Shown: positions 1-12,468 of the stretch, in pieces
Position numbering within the stretch: the first letter of the stretch is position 1
How the letters are laid out: each line of letters opens with the position of its first letter
NCBI RefSeq assembly: GCF_036785885.1
Contig: NC_092320.1
Span: 18,849,557-18,913,556 of the forward strand
DNA: 64,000 nt
Origin: Coffea arabica
Taxonomy: Eukaryota > Streptophyta > Magnoliopsida > Gentianales > Rubiaceae
Direction of reading: 5' to 3'
Notes under the pieces: generated by a model
Seen by the model: only the letters and a program-made list of their open reading frames with translations
What the model was told of the DNA's origin: nothing
Database searches by the model: none
Program-made: the position numbers and the translations under genes

Positions 1-719
1 ATTAGTCGCTTTAAGCAACTTCTAGGAGGATGTTGAAACAATTGATAACTCTTCATTATAATCTATCAGTCACAAAAAAAATTGTCTAATGAAAATCTCG
101 CTTGTTAAGAATAGTATATTAATTCTTGTCTTCTCAACTTATCTGGCAAATTCAACATCTGAATGGTTACTACATGTCATCCACAAAAAGACAATGATTA
201 AGAATAGACAAATAGTAAAAATAACAAGCATATGAACCTTTTTGAAATGACGAACATTGTGGAGGATACAAAAATGAATGACACTTTTACTGGAGGGAAA
301 GAAGTTAAAATTTAATTTTGTGATCGGCATAGCTCTTATTTTGAGTTAAATATATATTGATTCCACCAATAATGTATCCTATTAAAAGTAAACATTTTAT
401 TCTCACTATGGTAAAATGGCAAACATCCGTGTGTACATTGATTGATATGTAGACAATTTTTGGGACTAATACATAGCAGAGTTTTGAAATTCAAGTTGAG
501 ACATCGACTCAATCGAATTTAGGTTAGGAGTCAAAAGGTTAAAGTGAGTGATGTGAGTATGAATCCTTAGTATGTGAGTAATGAATCCTTAGTATCATGC
601 CCTTTCACATGTGTGGTTATGTGAGTAATGAATCCTTAGAATCACCAGTTATAATGAATCCTTATCCACATTTAATTGACTTCATATTTCATACCCACAG
701 ATAATCAAAGATATAACTG
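1..719. other. AT-rich intergenic stretch, no gene seen
   Basis: No convincing gene. The only structure noticed is a short direct repeat, GTGAGTAATGAATCCTTAG and close variants, three times between about 549 and 640. The 63-codon minus-strand open frame at 139-330 has no recognisable domain. Confidence 0.5.
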
Positions 720-900
720 GGTGATTCACGAGTTGATAGAGTGTTTCTAAATGATAGTTGCACCTCTTCATCACGTGATTCTGGTTGCTGATCAGAATCC
801 AATCTTCTTCCAATAGCTTCGTTTGGTTCAGATTGTGTCTTTCTTGTGCCTTTCAATCTTTACAATTTAATAATTGTTTCTTAGATTAATAATCGTCTTT
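720..900 (+). repeat. Dispersed repeat, diverged copy
   Basis: This stretch resembles parts of 1195-1290, 2470-2700 and 22010-22140. Shared phrases include TTGATTTGGATTC, TCTTGTGC followed by TTTCAATCTTTACAATTT, and TAATAATTGTTTCTTAGATT. Copies lie on both sides of the nested LINE/Tat insertion, so they belong to the older host sequence. No coding capacity or terminal structure was seen and the repeat family is not identified. Confidence 0.5.
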
Positions 901-956
901 CTAACACCATTTTGTTGAAAAAGAGGTACCAAGAAAGACAAACAGATAATAGAGTA

Positions 957-1200
957 AAGCTCTGTTTGAATGGGAGTGTTTTTCAAAAAGTAGTTTTTCA
1001 AATACAATAAATTTTTTTAAAAAGTATTCTAAAAGGTAATCTAAAAATTAGTTTAATTTTTTTAAAAATATCTCAAAATATATTTTAGAAATTCTTCTAC
1101 TCTTAAATATCCCAAAATATAATCTAAAAACACTGCTACAGCAAAATTTTTTAAAAACACCCCAAAAAACAGCTAATCCCAAAAGTTTTTCTTATGTAGT
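957..1200. other. Possible degenerate MITE-like stretch
   Basis: The left edge AAGCTCTGTTTGAATGGGA resembles the terminal repeat common to plant hAT-type MITEs. The body is a low-complexity mix of TTTTTAAAA, AAAATAT and AACAC phrases. A matching right inverted terminus and a target-site duplication were not found, so this is only a suggestion. Confidence 0.25.
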
Positions 1201-1704
1201 AGCTGGACTTCTTGATCGCATAATTGTGGCTGTCCATCTCTTTGATTTGGATTCCGATCTTATTCAAATACTTTTGGAGGGGTATCCTATAATTAGAGTG
1301 TCAATCACAAACTTAATTTATGTTGATTCGCCCATACTCGCTCACCAATAACCCGTTCGAATCCATCCACTAATTTTAAATAGGTCTAAATGGGTATCCA
1401 ATTAAACTTATTTAATTAGTAGGCAGTGGATTAACTCGAATCACTTATTTATACCCATTTAAAATAATTATACATTTAAACTCAAGTATTAAACAAATAA
1501 ATTTAAATTTATTATCAATCTAATAACAATAAAATACCATTATTTTTTATCAGATAACATGTGAAAAAATAAAGAAAAAATTAATTATAACTATTTAAAT
1601 TCGTTTAAATCACCTATTTTGACACCTCTGACGACCATTGTCTGCTCATTGGACATTCCACCGCCACTAGTGCCGTTGCCAGTGTCTATCATTTCCGATT
1701 ACCA

Positions 1705-1965
1705 GGTAAGGCTCTGACATAACCACTGGGTCTTTGGCTCAGTGACCACCACGAACCTTGCCTCCCACCAAAAATGCCACATTTTTATGGCTTGTCTCCA
1801 AAAAATCCAGGCGGGTGTGCTATGCACCCGTCTGGTTCGGTGGTGGTTCAATCCCCTCCGGCTTATCCCTGGGCCTCCTTAGGCCCGTTCCCTTCCCCTT
1901 AGTGTATGATAGATTAGATTTATCGTCTCCAGAAAAAAAAAAAAAAAAGGGTAAGGCTCTGACAT
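1705..1965 (+). mobile_element. SINE with 16-bp target-site duplication
   Basis: The body (about 1721-1949) is flanked by perfect direct repeats GGTAAGGCTCTGACAT at 1705-1720 and 1950-1965. It has an A-box-like TGGCTCAGTGA near 1735, a B-box-like GGTTCAATCCC near 1845 and a run of 16 A ending about 1948. Internal pol III boxes, an A tail and a long perfect duplication are the defining marks of a tRNA-derived SINE copied by LINE machinery. The perfect duplication suggests a fairly recent insertion. The open frame across it is incidental. Confidence 0.88.
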
Positions 1966-2469
1966 TAGTGTCCACCTGCCATAGTGCCATCCCATTGATT
2001 AACCAAGTTACAGCGCTGTCATATTTGTCAAGCCATCCTTCATTATTGGATCTTTTATTCTATATATGGGACCGTCCTTACTGTTCCCATGAAAGATTGG
2101 TTCAGAAATGTATGGCAGCTGTGAAATACGTTAGCTCTCTGAATCTTGTCCCATAAAGATATGTAGCTGAAAATCCGAACGCATTGGTTTCACGAGAGTT
2201 TTCTTATCCACCGTGCCTGCCAATTTTCTATCACCATATAACAGCGTTTTTAAACTATACGGACTGACCGATTCTAAACATTGAACCGAGGGTCCGGTGG
2301 TTCAGTCCGAGTTAATCAATTGAGTTGAACAGACATTTACTGGACCTGCTCAGAAATTGGGTTTAAATAAAGAAAATTGAGTTTTTAACTATATATTTTG
2401 TGAGACTATGAGCTGGTTTAGATTGTAATTATTGGGAAGTTTTATAGAAAATAATTGTATTTGTGGTTA

Positions 2470-3131
2470 ACGAGTGGATAAAAGAATCGAGTGTTTCCTA
2501 ATTGATGAAGGATATAGTTATTCTTACGAAGTGGCTGCACCTCTTGATCACATGATTAATCTGGTGGTTATCGATCTCTTTGATTTGGATTCTAATCTTA
2601 TTCAAACATTTTTTATTCTTTCAGATTATGTCTTTCTTGTGCATTTCAATCTTTACAATTTAATAATTGTTTCTTAGATTGGATTTACATGTTTAGTTTT
2701 GGAAAGGCCCCCTGATCTGGATTTGAGGCCTGACGAGTTGTATTTCTACTCAATTTTGGATATTTAGTAATTTTATATTTTGTTACACCATTGTTTTTAA
2801 GATTGGATTTTGATTCTTTTAGATTATGTCTTTTTTTTGCATTTCAATCTTTGCAATTTAATAATTGTTTTTTAGATTGGATTACATGTTTAGTTCTGCA
2901 GAGGCCCCCTAATCTCGATTCGAGGCCTGACATGTTGTATTTGTACTCGATTTCGAGAAGTTAGCAATTTCATATTTTATTACACCATTGTTTCTTAGAT
3001 TGGATTTTGATTCTTTTAGGTTATGTCTTTCTTGTGCATTTCAATCTTTGCAATTTAATAATTGTTTCTTAGATTGGATTTACATGTTTAGTTCTAAAGT
3101 GGTCCCATGATCTCGATTCGAGGTCTTCCAA
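2470..3131 (+). repeat. Tandem repeat, unit about 197 bp, nearly three copies
   Basis: The phrase GATTATGTCTTTCTTGTGCATT (with variants) recurs near 2623, 2819 and 3018. Each copy is followed by AATCTTTGCAATTTAATAATTG, by GGATTTACATGTTTAGTT and by a GATCTCGATTCGAGG-like phrase. The spacing is about 196-199 bp. The third unit is cut by the LINE at 3143 and resumes at 20971 (TCATATTTTATTACACC), which proves the 17.8 kb between was inserted later. No function is apparent. Confidence 0.85.
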
Positions 3132-3321
3132 GTTGTATTTCTAGTTTTTTTTTTTTAAAATAGGGATGCCATCCCTTAATTTATTTATAACCGAAAAAGA
3201 GTACATCAAATTAAAGAGAGCCAAACCTAACCTCTGTTAAAGGAAAAGAAACATCTAATGATAAAAAATAAAACGCACATATGAAGGAATTTTAAAGACA
3301 TACTAGATCAATCCAAAGAAA

Positions 3322-4676
3322 TCATCCACACGAAGGTGCCCCACATTTGTGTGACTGCAAGTGAGCATGGGGATTTGGTTTGAGATCTTGACGTGTTTGC
3401 ATTGTTTTACCTTTTTTTGAAAGTTGTTTTCTCGCTTTCTTTGAAATCACTTGGGTAAATTGCTCTTGAACTAGGCTCTGGTCTTGATCTTTGTGTTTTT
3501 CGCGTTGTGAATCGTCGTCTTCTTCTTCATTTTTGTTGTCATTGCATGTTATACTTGAACGAATAAAAGGAATTTGATGTGGTCGGGAAACTGTACCATG
3601 TAATTTTTCCCATTTAATCTCATCGAACACATCTTTGAATTGTGGCACTGGATTTTGAGGCATTGTTGTTTTCGTTTCTGTTCGTGTACTTGTACTCGTA
3701 ACCACAAGGGGTGGTACATCCACAACCCCACACAAGGCACCATAAAGAATTTCGGGCTCAGTGGTGTTGACCTTTTGATGATTATCATCTCCCAAATTCT
3801 GCTCCTCAAAAGCTTGGGACCCCTCACTTTTGTTCCAAATAGAATTGTCGGCATTTTGATTTCTCAATGAAGTATTGTCGGCCATTTGCTGCTGACCATC
3901 TCCCAATATTTGCTCCACTAAAATATGGGACCCCTCACAATCATTCCCGTGGTCATGGACTGCAAATTGATCGAATGGTCCCTCCCTTTCATCATCAGCA
4001 ACGGACTTTGCTTTTGCAACAGTTTCGGCAGCTTCTGTTTGTCGTCCATCCTTGACAGCTTCTTCCTTGCAGCTCTCCCCTGGCACAACAGCCCCCTCTT
4101 GTATGGGCTCCACCATGCCCGGGCCAACTGCCACGTTCAGCTCCCCCAACACCAACTCTCCAGTATTAACAGTCCCTTCCAGCACTTCCTCTGGTTCGCC
4201 AATCACGCGGTCAGACATAGCGTGAAGAATGGCATCAGCAGCAGCCTCTATCCCCTTCTCCACGAGCGCAACCGAAGATCCTCCAAGCTGGTTCAGTAAG
4301 CACGACGCATCTCCCACAGCAGTAGTAGGGGTGTCAACGTGCCGTGCCCCCTCGGATTGGCTCTCACCCGAATTCTGTGTCGCACTAGATTGCACCATCT
4401 CCTTCAATCACCACCCTTCGCTCCTCACCCTCTATACCCAGGGTATTAACCTGCGAGGAAGAAATATCCCCGCCCGAATTCTGCGTCACACCAGCCTGCA
4501 CCGCAGCGCCTTCACTCACCACCCTTCGCTTCTCACCCTCTATACCCTGCATGTTAGCCTGTGAGGAGCGAACCTTTGCGCCCATCACCCCTGCGACCAG
4601 ACCCCCCTGCGTCTTGGGCAAGCGCAGATCAGGGTGCTTCACACGGCACTGATCCTCGCCATGCCCTTGACGATAG
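3322..4676 (-). pseudogene. LINE ORF1, C-terminal part (CCHC end and acidic tail), frameshifted
   Basis: This is the downstream part of the LINE gag-like gene that starts at 20952. At 4643-4676 the minus strand supplies the His and last Cys of a CX2CX4HX4C zinc knuckle. The first two Cys lie on the other side of the Tat insertion, at 20226-20240. After the knuckle the frame runs to a stop at 4385. It then continues one base out of frame (4407-3322, 361 codons), so there is a one-base indel near 4395. A short internal duplication is visible (GEKRRVV...TQNSG and GEERRVV...TQNSG). The tail is acidic, rich in E, D and Q, then basic (KKARKQLSKKGK). In the family such proteins bind the element RNA. 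Two independent breaks make it a pseudogene. Confidence 0.82.
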
Positions 4677-5548
4677 TGTAGACAATGGAATTACCATTGG
4701 TCTATAAAATATTTTTGTCTAATCGGATATTGCCATAGGGCATGTATACTTGGAAAATTGGTTATTAAATGACCAATTATATTTTGCCACGTGTCAAGGC
4801 GAGGTGTTCCAAACCAATTCAAATCGCAGGGGTATCTTCACCAACTAAATCATATCATATCACATACCTATTGGATAAATATCTAAGTATTTATTTCTTA
4901 TTAAAGGGATAATATTTAGAGTTATTTAATCCAAGTATACCTCTTATATACTGCAGTAGCTTGGCCAGTCAAGCGGTGCCACGTCACGTGTCCCCACAAG
5001 TTTGGCCAATCGATAAATTACTTATCTCTTTATTAATAAATATAAAATGAAGAGATAATAGTTGACTAGCACAGTCCTAATATGACTGCACGTCTTGCAA
5101 GACAAGTGGAGCGGTACACAGGTTCTCAACCTCTACCTCTTACTACAACTATAAATAGAGGTCTCTTAACCAAATCAAGGACACACACACGGACACACAG
5201 AGATATCAAGAAGCATCTCATACACTCAAGTATTGAAGCTTCAAGCTACGAAGGTCTGGGTCTCAAAGCTCCTCAAGTCTTCCGCATATCAAGGCTTGAG
5301 CCTTCAAGTATTTTCAAATCCTTCAAATCTTCCATATCAAGATTTGAAGGAGTCGGTGGTTGATCCAAGAACAAGCTGCGAAGCCCTTGGATTGGTGTTC
5401 GAGGAGAAGAATCGAAGGAAGCTCTCCATAAGTCCGAGAAACTTCCAGAGATTGTACCTACATATTTTTTCTAAGTTTATATAGTACATATTTGTCGTGT
5501 ATTTCTTTTTCTTGTCGTTTTGCAGACTTGAAATTTTTATCGCGTACA
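4677..5548 (+). repeat. 5' LTR of the Tat element
   Basis: It starts TGTAGAC and ends GCGTACA, the usual TG...CA form. It contains a TATA box and, downstream of it, CA- and CT-rich sequence likely to be the R/U5 part. Differences from the 3' LTR were seen near 4720 (T/C), 5064 (A/G), 5142 (A/G), 5158 (G/A), 5230 (C/T) and 5541 (C/T). Short open frames inside it appear identically in the 3' LTR and are not genes. Confidence 0.95.
5150..5157 (+). promoter_or_regulatory. TATA box of the Tat 5' LTR
   Basis: TATAAATA in the context ACAACTATAAATAGAGG is a strong plant TATA box in the middle of the LTR, where the U3/R boundary is expected about 30 bases downstream. The 3' LTR copy at 19827 reads TATAAATAAAGG. 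Confidence 0.75.
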
Positions 5549-5554
5549 AATTTT

Positions 5555-5571
5555 TGGCACGCCCGGTGGGA
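5555..5571 (+). other. Candidate primer-binding site of the Tat element
   Basis: TGGCACGCCCGGTGGGA begins six bases after the 5' LTR. It starts with TGG, the complement of a tRNA 3' CCA end, so it is where minus-strand DNA synthesis would be primed. The matching tRNA was not assigned. Confidence 0.6.
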
Positions 5572-5624
5572 CCATCTCTGCCTTCCATCTCTTCTCCTCG
5601 AAAATTCGACTACGTATATCACCA

Positions 5625-8059
5625 ATGGCACCAAAGAGCGACAAAATCATGATTGCACGTTCCAAGGCTATTGATGCTAAGCCTGTTCAGGAAGCTGCAC
5701 ATGTCGCTACCAATCCCGTGCTGTTGGTCCTGTAACAAGGAGCATGACGAGGGCCTCCACCCGAAGTAGCATGGAACCCTCGGCGCCAACTCCCGTCTTC
5801 GGGGCAACATCACAAATGAGCTATTCCTCCACGATGGGGGTCCAAGACGTTTTCACCTCGATTGAGAAGACTCTTGCCATGCTCGAATTTGGATCCGAAC
5901 CCAAATTTTATAAGCATGACAATGATTCATCAAGCACTGGATCAGCCTCTTCACATGAAACTCTTCATTCAAGATTTTGTATTGAAGATTCTGCTGCTTC
6001 CTCCGCTGCAATGCCTGCCATGATGACAAATACGTTGAGTCTCGAAGAACAAGTTTCGAACATGTCCAAGATGATGGAAACCATGATGAAACACATCAAG
6101 GACCAAGATGCTCTCATTGCTCAACTGCTCACTCAGAAAGATCACGCTGCTGAAGGAAGCCATGCGAACCAAGAGCGTGAAAATCCCTCATCTAAAGGCA
6201 AAGACAAGGTGAAGAAAGTATATGTGACCGCCGATGGAACTATCCCCGTGGAACAACTGAAGGAACTTGTTGAAGGTGTGATCAAAGATAAAAAGGAGGG
6301 TGGTCCAAAGTCGAGTTTTACCTACTGCAAGCCTTACACCGCTAGAATCGACAAACTAGCAATGCCTGCTGGATATCAACCGCCTAAATTTCAACAATTC
6401 GATGGGAAAGGTAGTCCAAAGCAACATGTGGCTCATTTCGTCGAAACCTGCAATAACGCTGGAACCTATGGTGACTTGCTAGTCAAACAGTTCGTCCGAT
6501 CCTTGAAGGGCAATGCGTTTGATTGGTACACTGATCTCACTCCGGGGTCCATCGACAGTTGGGAACAGTTGGAACAAGAGTTCTTGAATCGCTTCTACAG
6601 CACTAGAAGAACCGTCAGTATGCTGGAGTTGACTAACACTCGTCAATGGAAGGATGAACCTGTGGTCAACTACATCGATAGGTGGAGAAGTCTGAGTCTC
6701 AACTGCAAGGATAGACTGTCTGAACCCTCTGCCATAGAGATGTGCATCCGAGGAATGCATTGGAGCCTGAGCTATATTCTACAAGGTATACGCCCAAACA
6801 CATTTGAAGAATTAGCTGCTCATGCTCATGACATGGAGTTAAGCATCACGGCCAATGCAACTGATGGGCTTCCTATTCAAATTCCGCGAGTACAGCCACC
6901 TCGGCAAAACAATGAAAGACAAGAAAATAGAAAAGGGGGCAAGCCTCCTTCAAGATTCAATAATAAGGAGTCTATGGCAATAAACACAGCTCCCATGAAA
7001 ATTGCTACCAAAGTGAGTCGAAAGATCACTGAGAAATTAGATTCCTCCCAGAATAGATCAGTAAGAAGACCCACTTTAAAAGAGATGCAAGAAAGGGAGT
7101 ACCCTTTCCTTGAGTCCGACTTACAAGAAATGTTTGATGATCTTTTCAAGGAGAAGCTCCTTGAACTTCCCGACATGAAGCGCCCAGAGAAAGCTGGTCA
7201 AGTCAATGATCCAAATTACTGCTGTTATCATCGCTTGATTGGTCACCCTCTCACTAAATGCTTTGTCTTTAAAGACAAAATTATGGAATTGGCCCGTCAA
7301 GGGAAAATCCTTCTCGAGGAAGATAAAGTATCGGCAAATCAAACAACCATAATGTTTGGGTCTGTGTGTTGTCCGATAGAAGTTTCATCCACAACAAGCG
7401 GTGCTTCGTCCAAGAAGCTTGGAAAATCCTCAATTGAAGATGTTATTGAAGATGACAACAAAGGATGGACTTTAGTCACTCGAAAGAGGACTTGCAAGCC
7501 AAAAATAAAGAAGTACATCTTTTCAAAAAGCATTCGTTCGACAAAATCTGAAGTGACAATGAAACGACGAAATGCAACAAAGAAACAAAAGGGAGTGGCC
7601 ACAAAACCAATTCCTTCAGATTTTCAGCTCCTTCAAGAGGGTCGGCAGCCCGTGACACTGAGAGAATTTATACCCAAGGGGTATTTAAGTGACGATACCG
7701 ATGACTCCACCTCTTGTAATGTCGTCAAAGTTGAAAATTCTCAAGTCACACAAATTGGCACGGAATTTGAGAAAAAACTCAAAATCGATGATAAACCACC
7801 AGTAGATTGTGCAACGACTATCATTTTTGATGATGACGATTTGACTGTCGAGTTCAAAACCCACAATCGACCTTTGTTTGTTAGTGCGTATGTCCGAGAG
7901 CAGAAGATGAATCGGATACTCATTGATGGGGGATCTGCTGTCAATATCATGTCCGTGCGTGCTATGAAAGAGTTAGGAATCTCAAGCGATGAACTCTCCC
8001 AGAGCCGCCTCATGATCCAAGGATTTAATCAAGGGGGCAAAGAGCAATTGGTCTCATAA
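5625..8059 (+). pseudogene. gag: Tat gag and start of protease, with frameshifts at both ends
   Basis: The main frame (5744-8059, 771 codons) carries a retrotransposon gag domain at about residues 205-370 ([37 protein letters not shown]). A Cys/His motif near residue 490 ([13 protein letters not shown]) is of the kind usual in this lineage. The retroviral-type aspartic protease starts near residue 700, with its active site as DGGSAVN (Asp about 728). An ATG at 5625 opens a frame that reads toward gag but stops at 5735, one base out of register, so the natural start was probably there before an indel near 5720. The frame then ends at 8057 through an apparent one-base loss near 8040, inside the protease. 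Gag would form the particle; the protease would process the polyprotein. Confidence 0.9.
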
Positions 8060-8067
8060 GGCTTGAA

Positions 8068-10614
8068 TTGCTCATTGGCGAGTTGTCTTCAAGTGCGTTA
8101 TTTCATATCATTGAAGCCAAAACCTCTTATAACATGCTCTTGGGAAGACCATGGATTCACGAGAATGAAATTATACCATCTACTCTGCATCAATGCTTCA
8201 AATATTGTCGAGACGGTATTGTTAAGAAAGTTACTGCCGATGACAAACCTTTCACGGAAGCCGAAACTCACTTTGCCGATGCCAAATTTTATCTTCACAA
8301 AGAAGCAAGAAAGGAATCGGTAAGGGAAGAAAGTCAAGATTCCAAAGTACCCATTTTGCGGTATACTCCAAGATCAAAGAGAGAAGAAGGTCAGTCTTCT
8401 TTTATCAGAAATGACACATTAAATGTTCCGCTCACCAAGATAGAGCCTGTTAAAATTGAGAAGGTGAGCTTGCAAGGGTTTGTTCGTCCCAAAGAAGAAC
8501 CGGCAGTGGAACATTACTCGCTACCAACTAATCGGACTCAAGAAGGTTTTGATCCAAACGCCTATAGACTTCTTGCTAAGGCGGGTTATAACCCAAATGA
8601 GAAGAATACATTGGGCAAACTCCCTCGTGAAGTGACTGGCGAGAGGACTCACGGATTGACACCTACGCAGAAAATATTGAAAGAAAGGGGCTATAATGTT
8701 GAAAGTTCATCGATGGGTCTTGGTTATCAACCGCCCTCTCCTGTTCGTATAATGATCAAAAGAGCGAGTTGTAACTATGTGAACGAAGAAATGGAGGTCA
8801 CAAGCCGAAAGAGATCTGTGTTCGACCGATTGGGAAATAAGTCAAAACGTACTTCTGTGTTTGACAGACTTGGCCCGCAGCCGAAAAATCTGAAGTCGCC
8901 CGTCTATGAGAGATTAGGCAGTAAGAAACAAGAGTACCAAGTTGTCAGGGAAGAAAGTCTTACTCCAATAAAGAAGAACAGACCAAGGAAGCGAGTCTCC
9001 AATTTCTTCATGCACTATGGAGACTTATTCAATGTAAGAATTGAAACCATTTTTGAAGAACAGGGTCAAGAAAGTACGGCTTCCTGTCACCATATTACGA
9101 TCAGTGATCTTGAAGAAGAAGAAGAAGAAGATGCAGATGACGCTCCCGCTGAACTTGAACAAGGGATAAAAAATACGGTCGATGAGCTAAAAGAGATTAA
9201 CCTTGGCACAAGCGAGGATCCTCACCCAATTTACATAAGCTCTTGTATGACTCTTGAAGAAGAAAAAGAGTATGTTGATTTGCTGCTCGAGTTCAGGGAC
9301 GTCTTTGCCTGGAATTACTCAAAAATGCCTGGTTTGGATCCAAGGGTCGCCGTTCATAATTTGTCCGTCAAGCGAGGAACAAAACCTGTCAAGCAAACGC
9401 AAATGCGCTTTCGGCCCGAATTAATCCCTCTGATAGAAAATGAGATAAATCGATTGATTGAAACCGAATTCATACGAGAAGTAAAATATCCAACATGGAT
9501 TTCAAGCATCGTCCCTGTAAGGAAGAAGAATGGACAAATTCAAGTTTGTGTTGATTTTCGCGACTTAAATGAGGCTTGTCCCAAGGATGATTTTCCTCTC
9601 CCCATCACAGAATTGACGGTGGATGCTACAACCGGGCATGAAGCACTATCTTTTCTCGATGGATCGTCTGACTACAATCAAATACGCATGGCGCCCGAGG
9701 ATGAGGAGCTCACTGCCTTCCGCACCCCCAAGGGGATTTATTACTATAAAGTGATGCCGTTTGGCTTGAAGAACGCTGGAGCGACATATCAAAAGGCAAT
9801 GCAAAGAATTTTTGATGATATGCTCCATAAGAATGTGGAGTGCTACGTCGACGACCTCGTGGTGAAATCAAAGAAGCGAGAGGATCATATTCAAGACCTT
9901 CGAAGAGTTTTTCAACGCCTTCGAAGATACCAACTGAAGATGAATCCTTTGAAATGCGCATTCGGAGTCACTTCTGGCAAGTTTCTCGGTTTCATCGTTC
10001 ATCAACGGGGAATAGAGGTCGATCGATCTAAAATCAATGCCATTGTGAACATGCCTGAACCGCGAAATATTCATGAATTGAAAAGTTTTCAAGGGAAGTT
10101 GGCTTATATCCGGAGGTTTATCTCTAATTTGGCCGGACGATGCCAACCCTTCAGTCGACTGATGAAGAAAGGGGTGCCCTTCGAGTGGGATGAATCGTGT
10201 AGGAATGCTTTTACAAGCATCAAAATGTATCTCATGAATCCCCCAGTATTGGCTGCACCCATCCCAAGAAAACCATTGGTTCTCTATATTTCCGCTCAAG
10301 AAAGGTCGGTTGGCGCCTTACTTGCTCAAGAAAATGATGAAGGTAAGGAGAATGCGCTGTATTACTTGAGTCGGATGATGACACCTAATGAGTTGAATTA
10401 TTCTCCCATCGAGAAGTTGTGCTTGGCACTTATATTTGTCATTCAGAAGCTAAAACATTATTTTCAAGCACACACTATTCGACTCATATCTAAGTCTAAT
10501 CCCATTAAATATGTGATGGCAAAACCTGTATTGTCTGATCGGCTCGCGAGATGGTACCTCCAGTTTCAACAATTTGAAATTATTTATGTACCTGCGAAGG
10601 CTGTCAAAGGATAA
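8068..10614 (+). pseudogene. pol: Tat pol: end of protease, reverse transcriptase, first RNase H
   Basis: The frame resumes the protease tail (SYNMLLGRPWIHE). It continues through a linker with three copies of a (S/P)V(F/Y)(D/E)RLG motif near residues 250-290 and an acidic run EEEEEED. It then enters the reverse transcriptase (FVDFRDLNEACPKDDFPLP-type block, MPFGLKNAGATYQ, catalytic YVDD at about residues 593-596) and the usual gypsy RNase H (LNYSPIEKLCLAL). It stops at TAA 10612-10614 in a position where the same frame continues directly downstream, so this is most simply a CAA-to-TAA transition. The enzyme would copy element RNA into DNA. Confidence 0.92.
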
Positions 10615-10617
10615 ATA

Positions 10618-12468
10618 TTGGCAGACTTTTTAGCCGATCATCCCATACCTGCCGAGTGGGAATTGACTGATGAACTCCCCGATGAAGAAGTATTTATGGT
10701 CGAATCCCCGTGGTCAATGTATTTTGATGGAGCTGCTCACCGTGATGGAGCTGGTGCGGGAGTTGTCTTTTATACTCCTGAAGCAGATGTATTGCCGTAC
10801 TCCTTCACTTTAACACGCCGATGTTCAAACAATGTGGCCGAATATCAGGCGTTGATTCTTGGTCTGGAAAAGGCTGTAGATATGAAGCAGTTGCATCTTA
10901 GAGTCTATGGTGATTCAAAATTGGTGGTAAATCAACTTCTTGGTATTTATGATGTCAAGAAACCTGAATTGATCCCATATTATGAGTATGCAAGACAACT
11001 CATGGGATATTTGGATAGTGTCACTATAGAACATATCCCTAGAAATTTCAACCAACAAGTTGACTCTTTGGCAAGAGTGGCGTCCATGATCACTTTACCT
11101 TCTCATCGAAATCAAATTTCAATATGTCAGAATTGGGTCATACCTCCGATGTTTGACGAAGAAGGTGATGGTGGGGAAGAAAATATTTATCATATTTTTG
11201 TCCATGAGATCGAAAAAGAGGATTGGCGTCACCTCATCACTGATTACCTTAATCATGGGAGGTTACCAGAAGATCCTAAGAAAAGGGTTGATATACGTCG
11301 TCGAGCACCACGTTTCATTTACTACAAAGGGATGCTTTACCGAAGGTCATTCGATGGGGTGTTTTTACGATGTCTTGGAGAAGATGAGGCCATGCAAGCA
11401 ATGGAGGAGGCTCACTCTGGGATATGCGGTGCTCACCAGTTTGGCCCGAAATTACACTTTCGCATTAAAAGAATGGGATACTACTGGCCAACAATGGTAA
11501 AGGATTGCATTGACTTTGCTAGAAGATGTCAAGCATGTCAATTCCATGGCAATTTCATCCATCAACCTCCGGAACCATTGCACCCAACAGTGGCTTCTTG
11601 GCCATTCGATGCTTGGGGTTTGGATATAGTTGGACTACTCCCAAAGTCTTCTGGCGGACACATTTTCATTTTGGCAGCGACAGATTACTTTTCGAAGTGG
11701 GTTGAAGCAGTCCCTCTACGAGAGGTCAAAAAGGAGAATGTAGTAGATTTCATTCGCTTGCATATCATTTATCGGTATGGAGTTCCGCGTTATATTATCA
11801 CCGATAATGATAAACCTTTTTGCAATGCAGCAATGAACAAGCTTTGCGAAAAGTTTCATTTCAAACAATACAAGTCGTCCATGTACTATGCTGCTGCAAA
11901 TGGACTCGCTGAAGCATTCAACAAGACCTTATGTAATCTATTGAAGAAAATTGTGGATAAATCGAGAAGGGATTGGCATCTTCTAATTGGAGAAGCACTT
12001 TGGGCATACCGAACTACTTTTCGAACTCCCACGCAAGCAACCCCATACGCACTTGTTTACGGTGTTGAAGCCGTTCTTCCACTTGAGTGTCAAATACCTT
12101 CGCTAAGAATCGCAATTCAAGAAGGGCTCAGTGAAGAAGATAATGTTCGTCTTCGCCTTGAGGAGTTAGAAGCACTTGACGAAAAGAGATTGGAGACTCA
12201 GCAACGAATTGAGTGCTATCAGGCTCGCCTTTCAAAAGCATTTAATAAGCATGTCCGGCCACGCTCCTTTCAAATTGGAGAGTTAGTACTCGCTGTTCGG
12301 AGACCGATCATTCTCACTCATGGCGGACAAAGAAAGTTTACCTCTAAGTGGGATGGTCCATATGTTGTTCGGGAAGTGTATACAAATGGCTCATACAAGT
12401 TGGTTGCTGAAGACGGGTTAAGGGTTGGCCCCATCAATGGCAAGTACCTAAAAAGATACTATGCATAA
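10618..12468 (+). pseudogene. pol: Tat second RNase H and integrase (frame open, no start of its own)
   Basis: This frame is contiguous with the preceding pol frame across one stop codon and begins at a TTG, so it is the separated C-terminal part of the polyprotein. An extra RNase H of the Tat type is complete, with Asp37, Glu75, Asp99 and Asp149. Integrase follows: zinc-binding His266, His273, Cys304 and Cys307, then the catalytic triad Asp336, Asp396 and Glu432 with 35 residues between the last two. The C-terminal domain ends at residue 616 without a chromodomain. The usual Asn-Gly after the second Asp reads Asn-Asp here. The domain sequence looks otherwise intact. Confidence 0.92.

Noticed and set aside
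1758-2156. 132-codon open frame on the plus strand
   Set aside because: It runs through the SINE body, its poly-A tail (a run of Lys codons) and the target-site duplication, so it is not a gene.
3549-4564. Overlapping open frames on both strands
   Set aside because: They are shadows of the LINE ORF1 tail on the minus strand and have no domain of their own.
5082-5363. 93-codon open frame repeated at 19759-20040
   Set aside because: It lies in both LTRs of the Tat element and appears twice only because the LTRs are copies.
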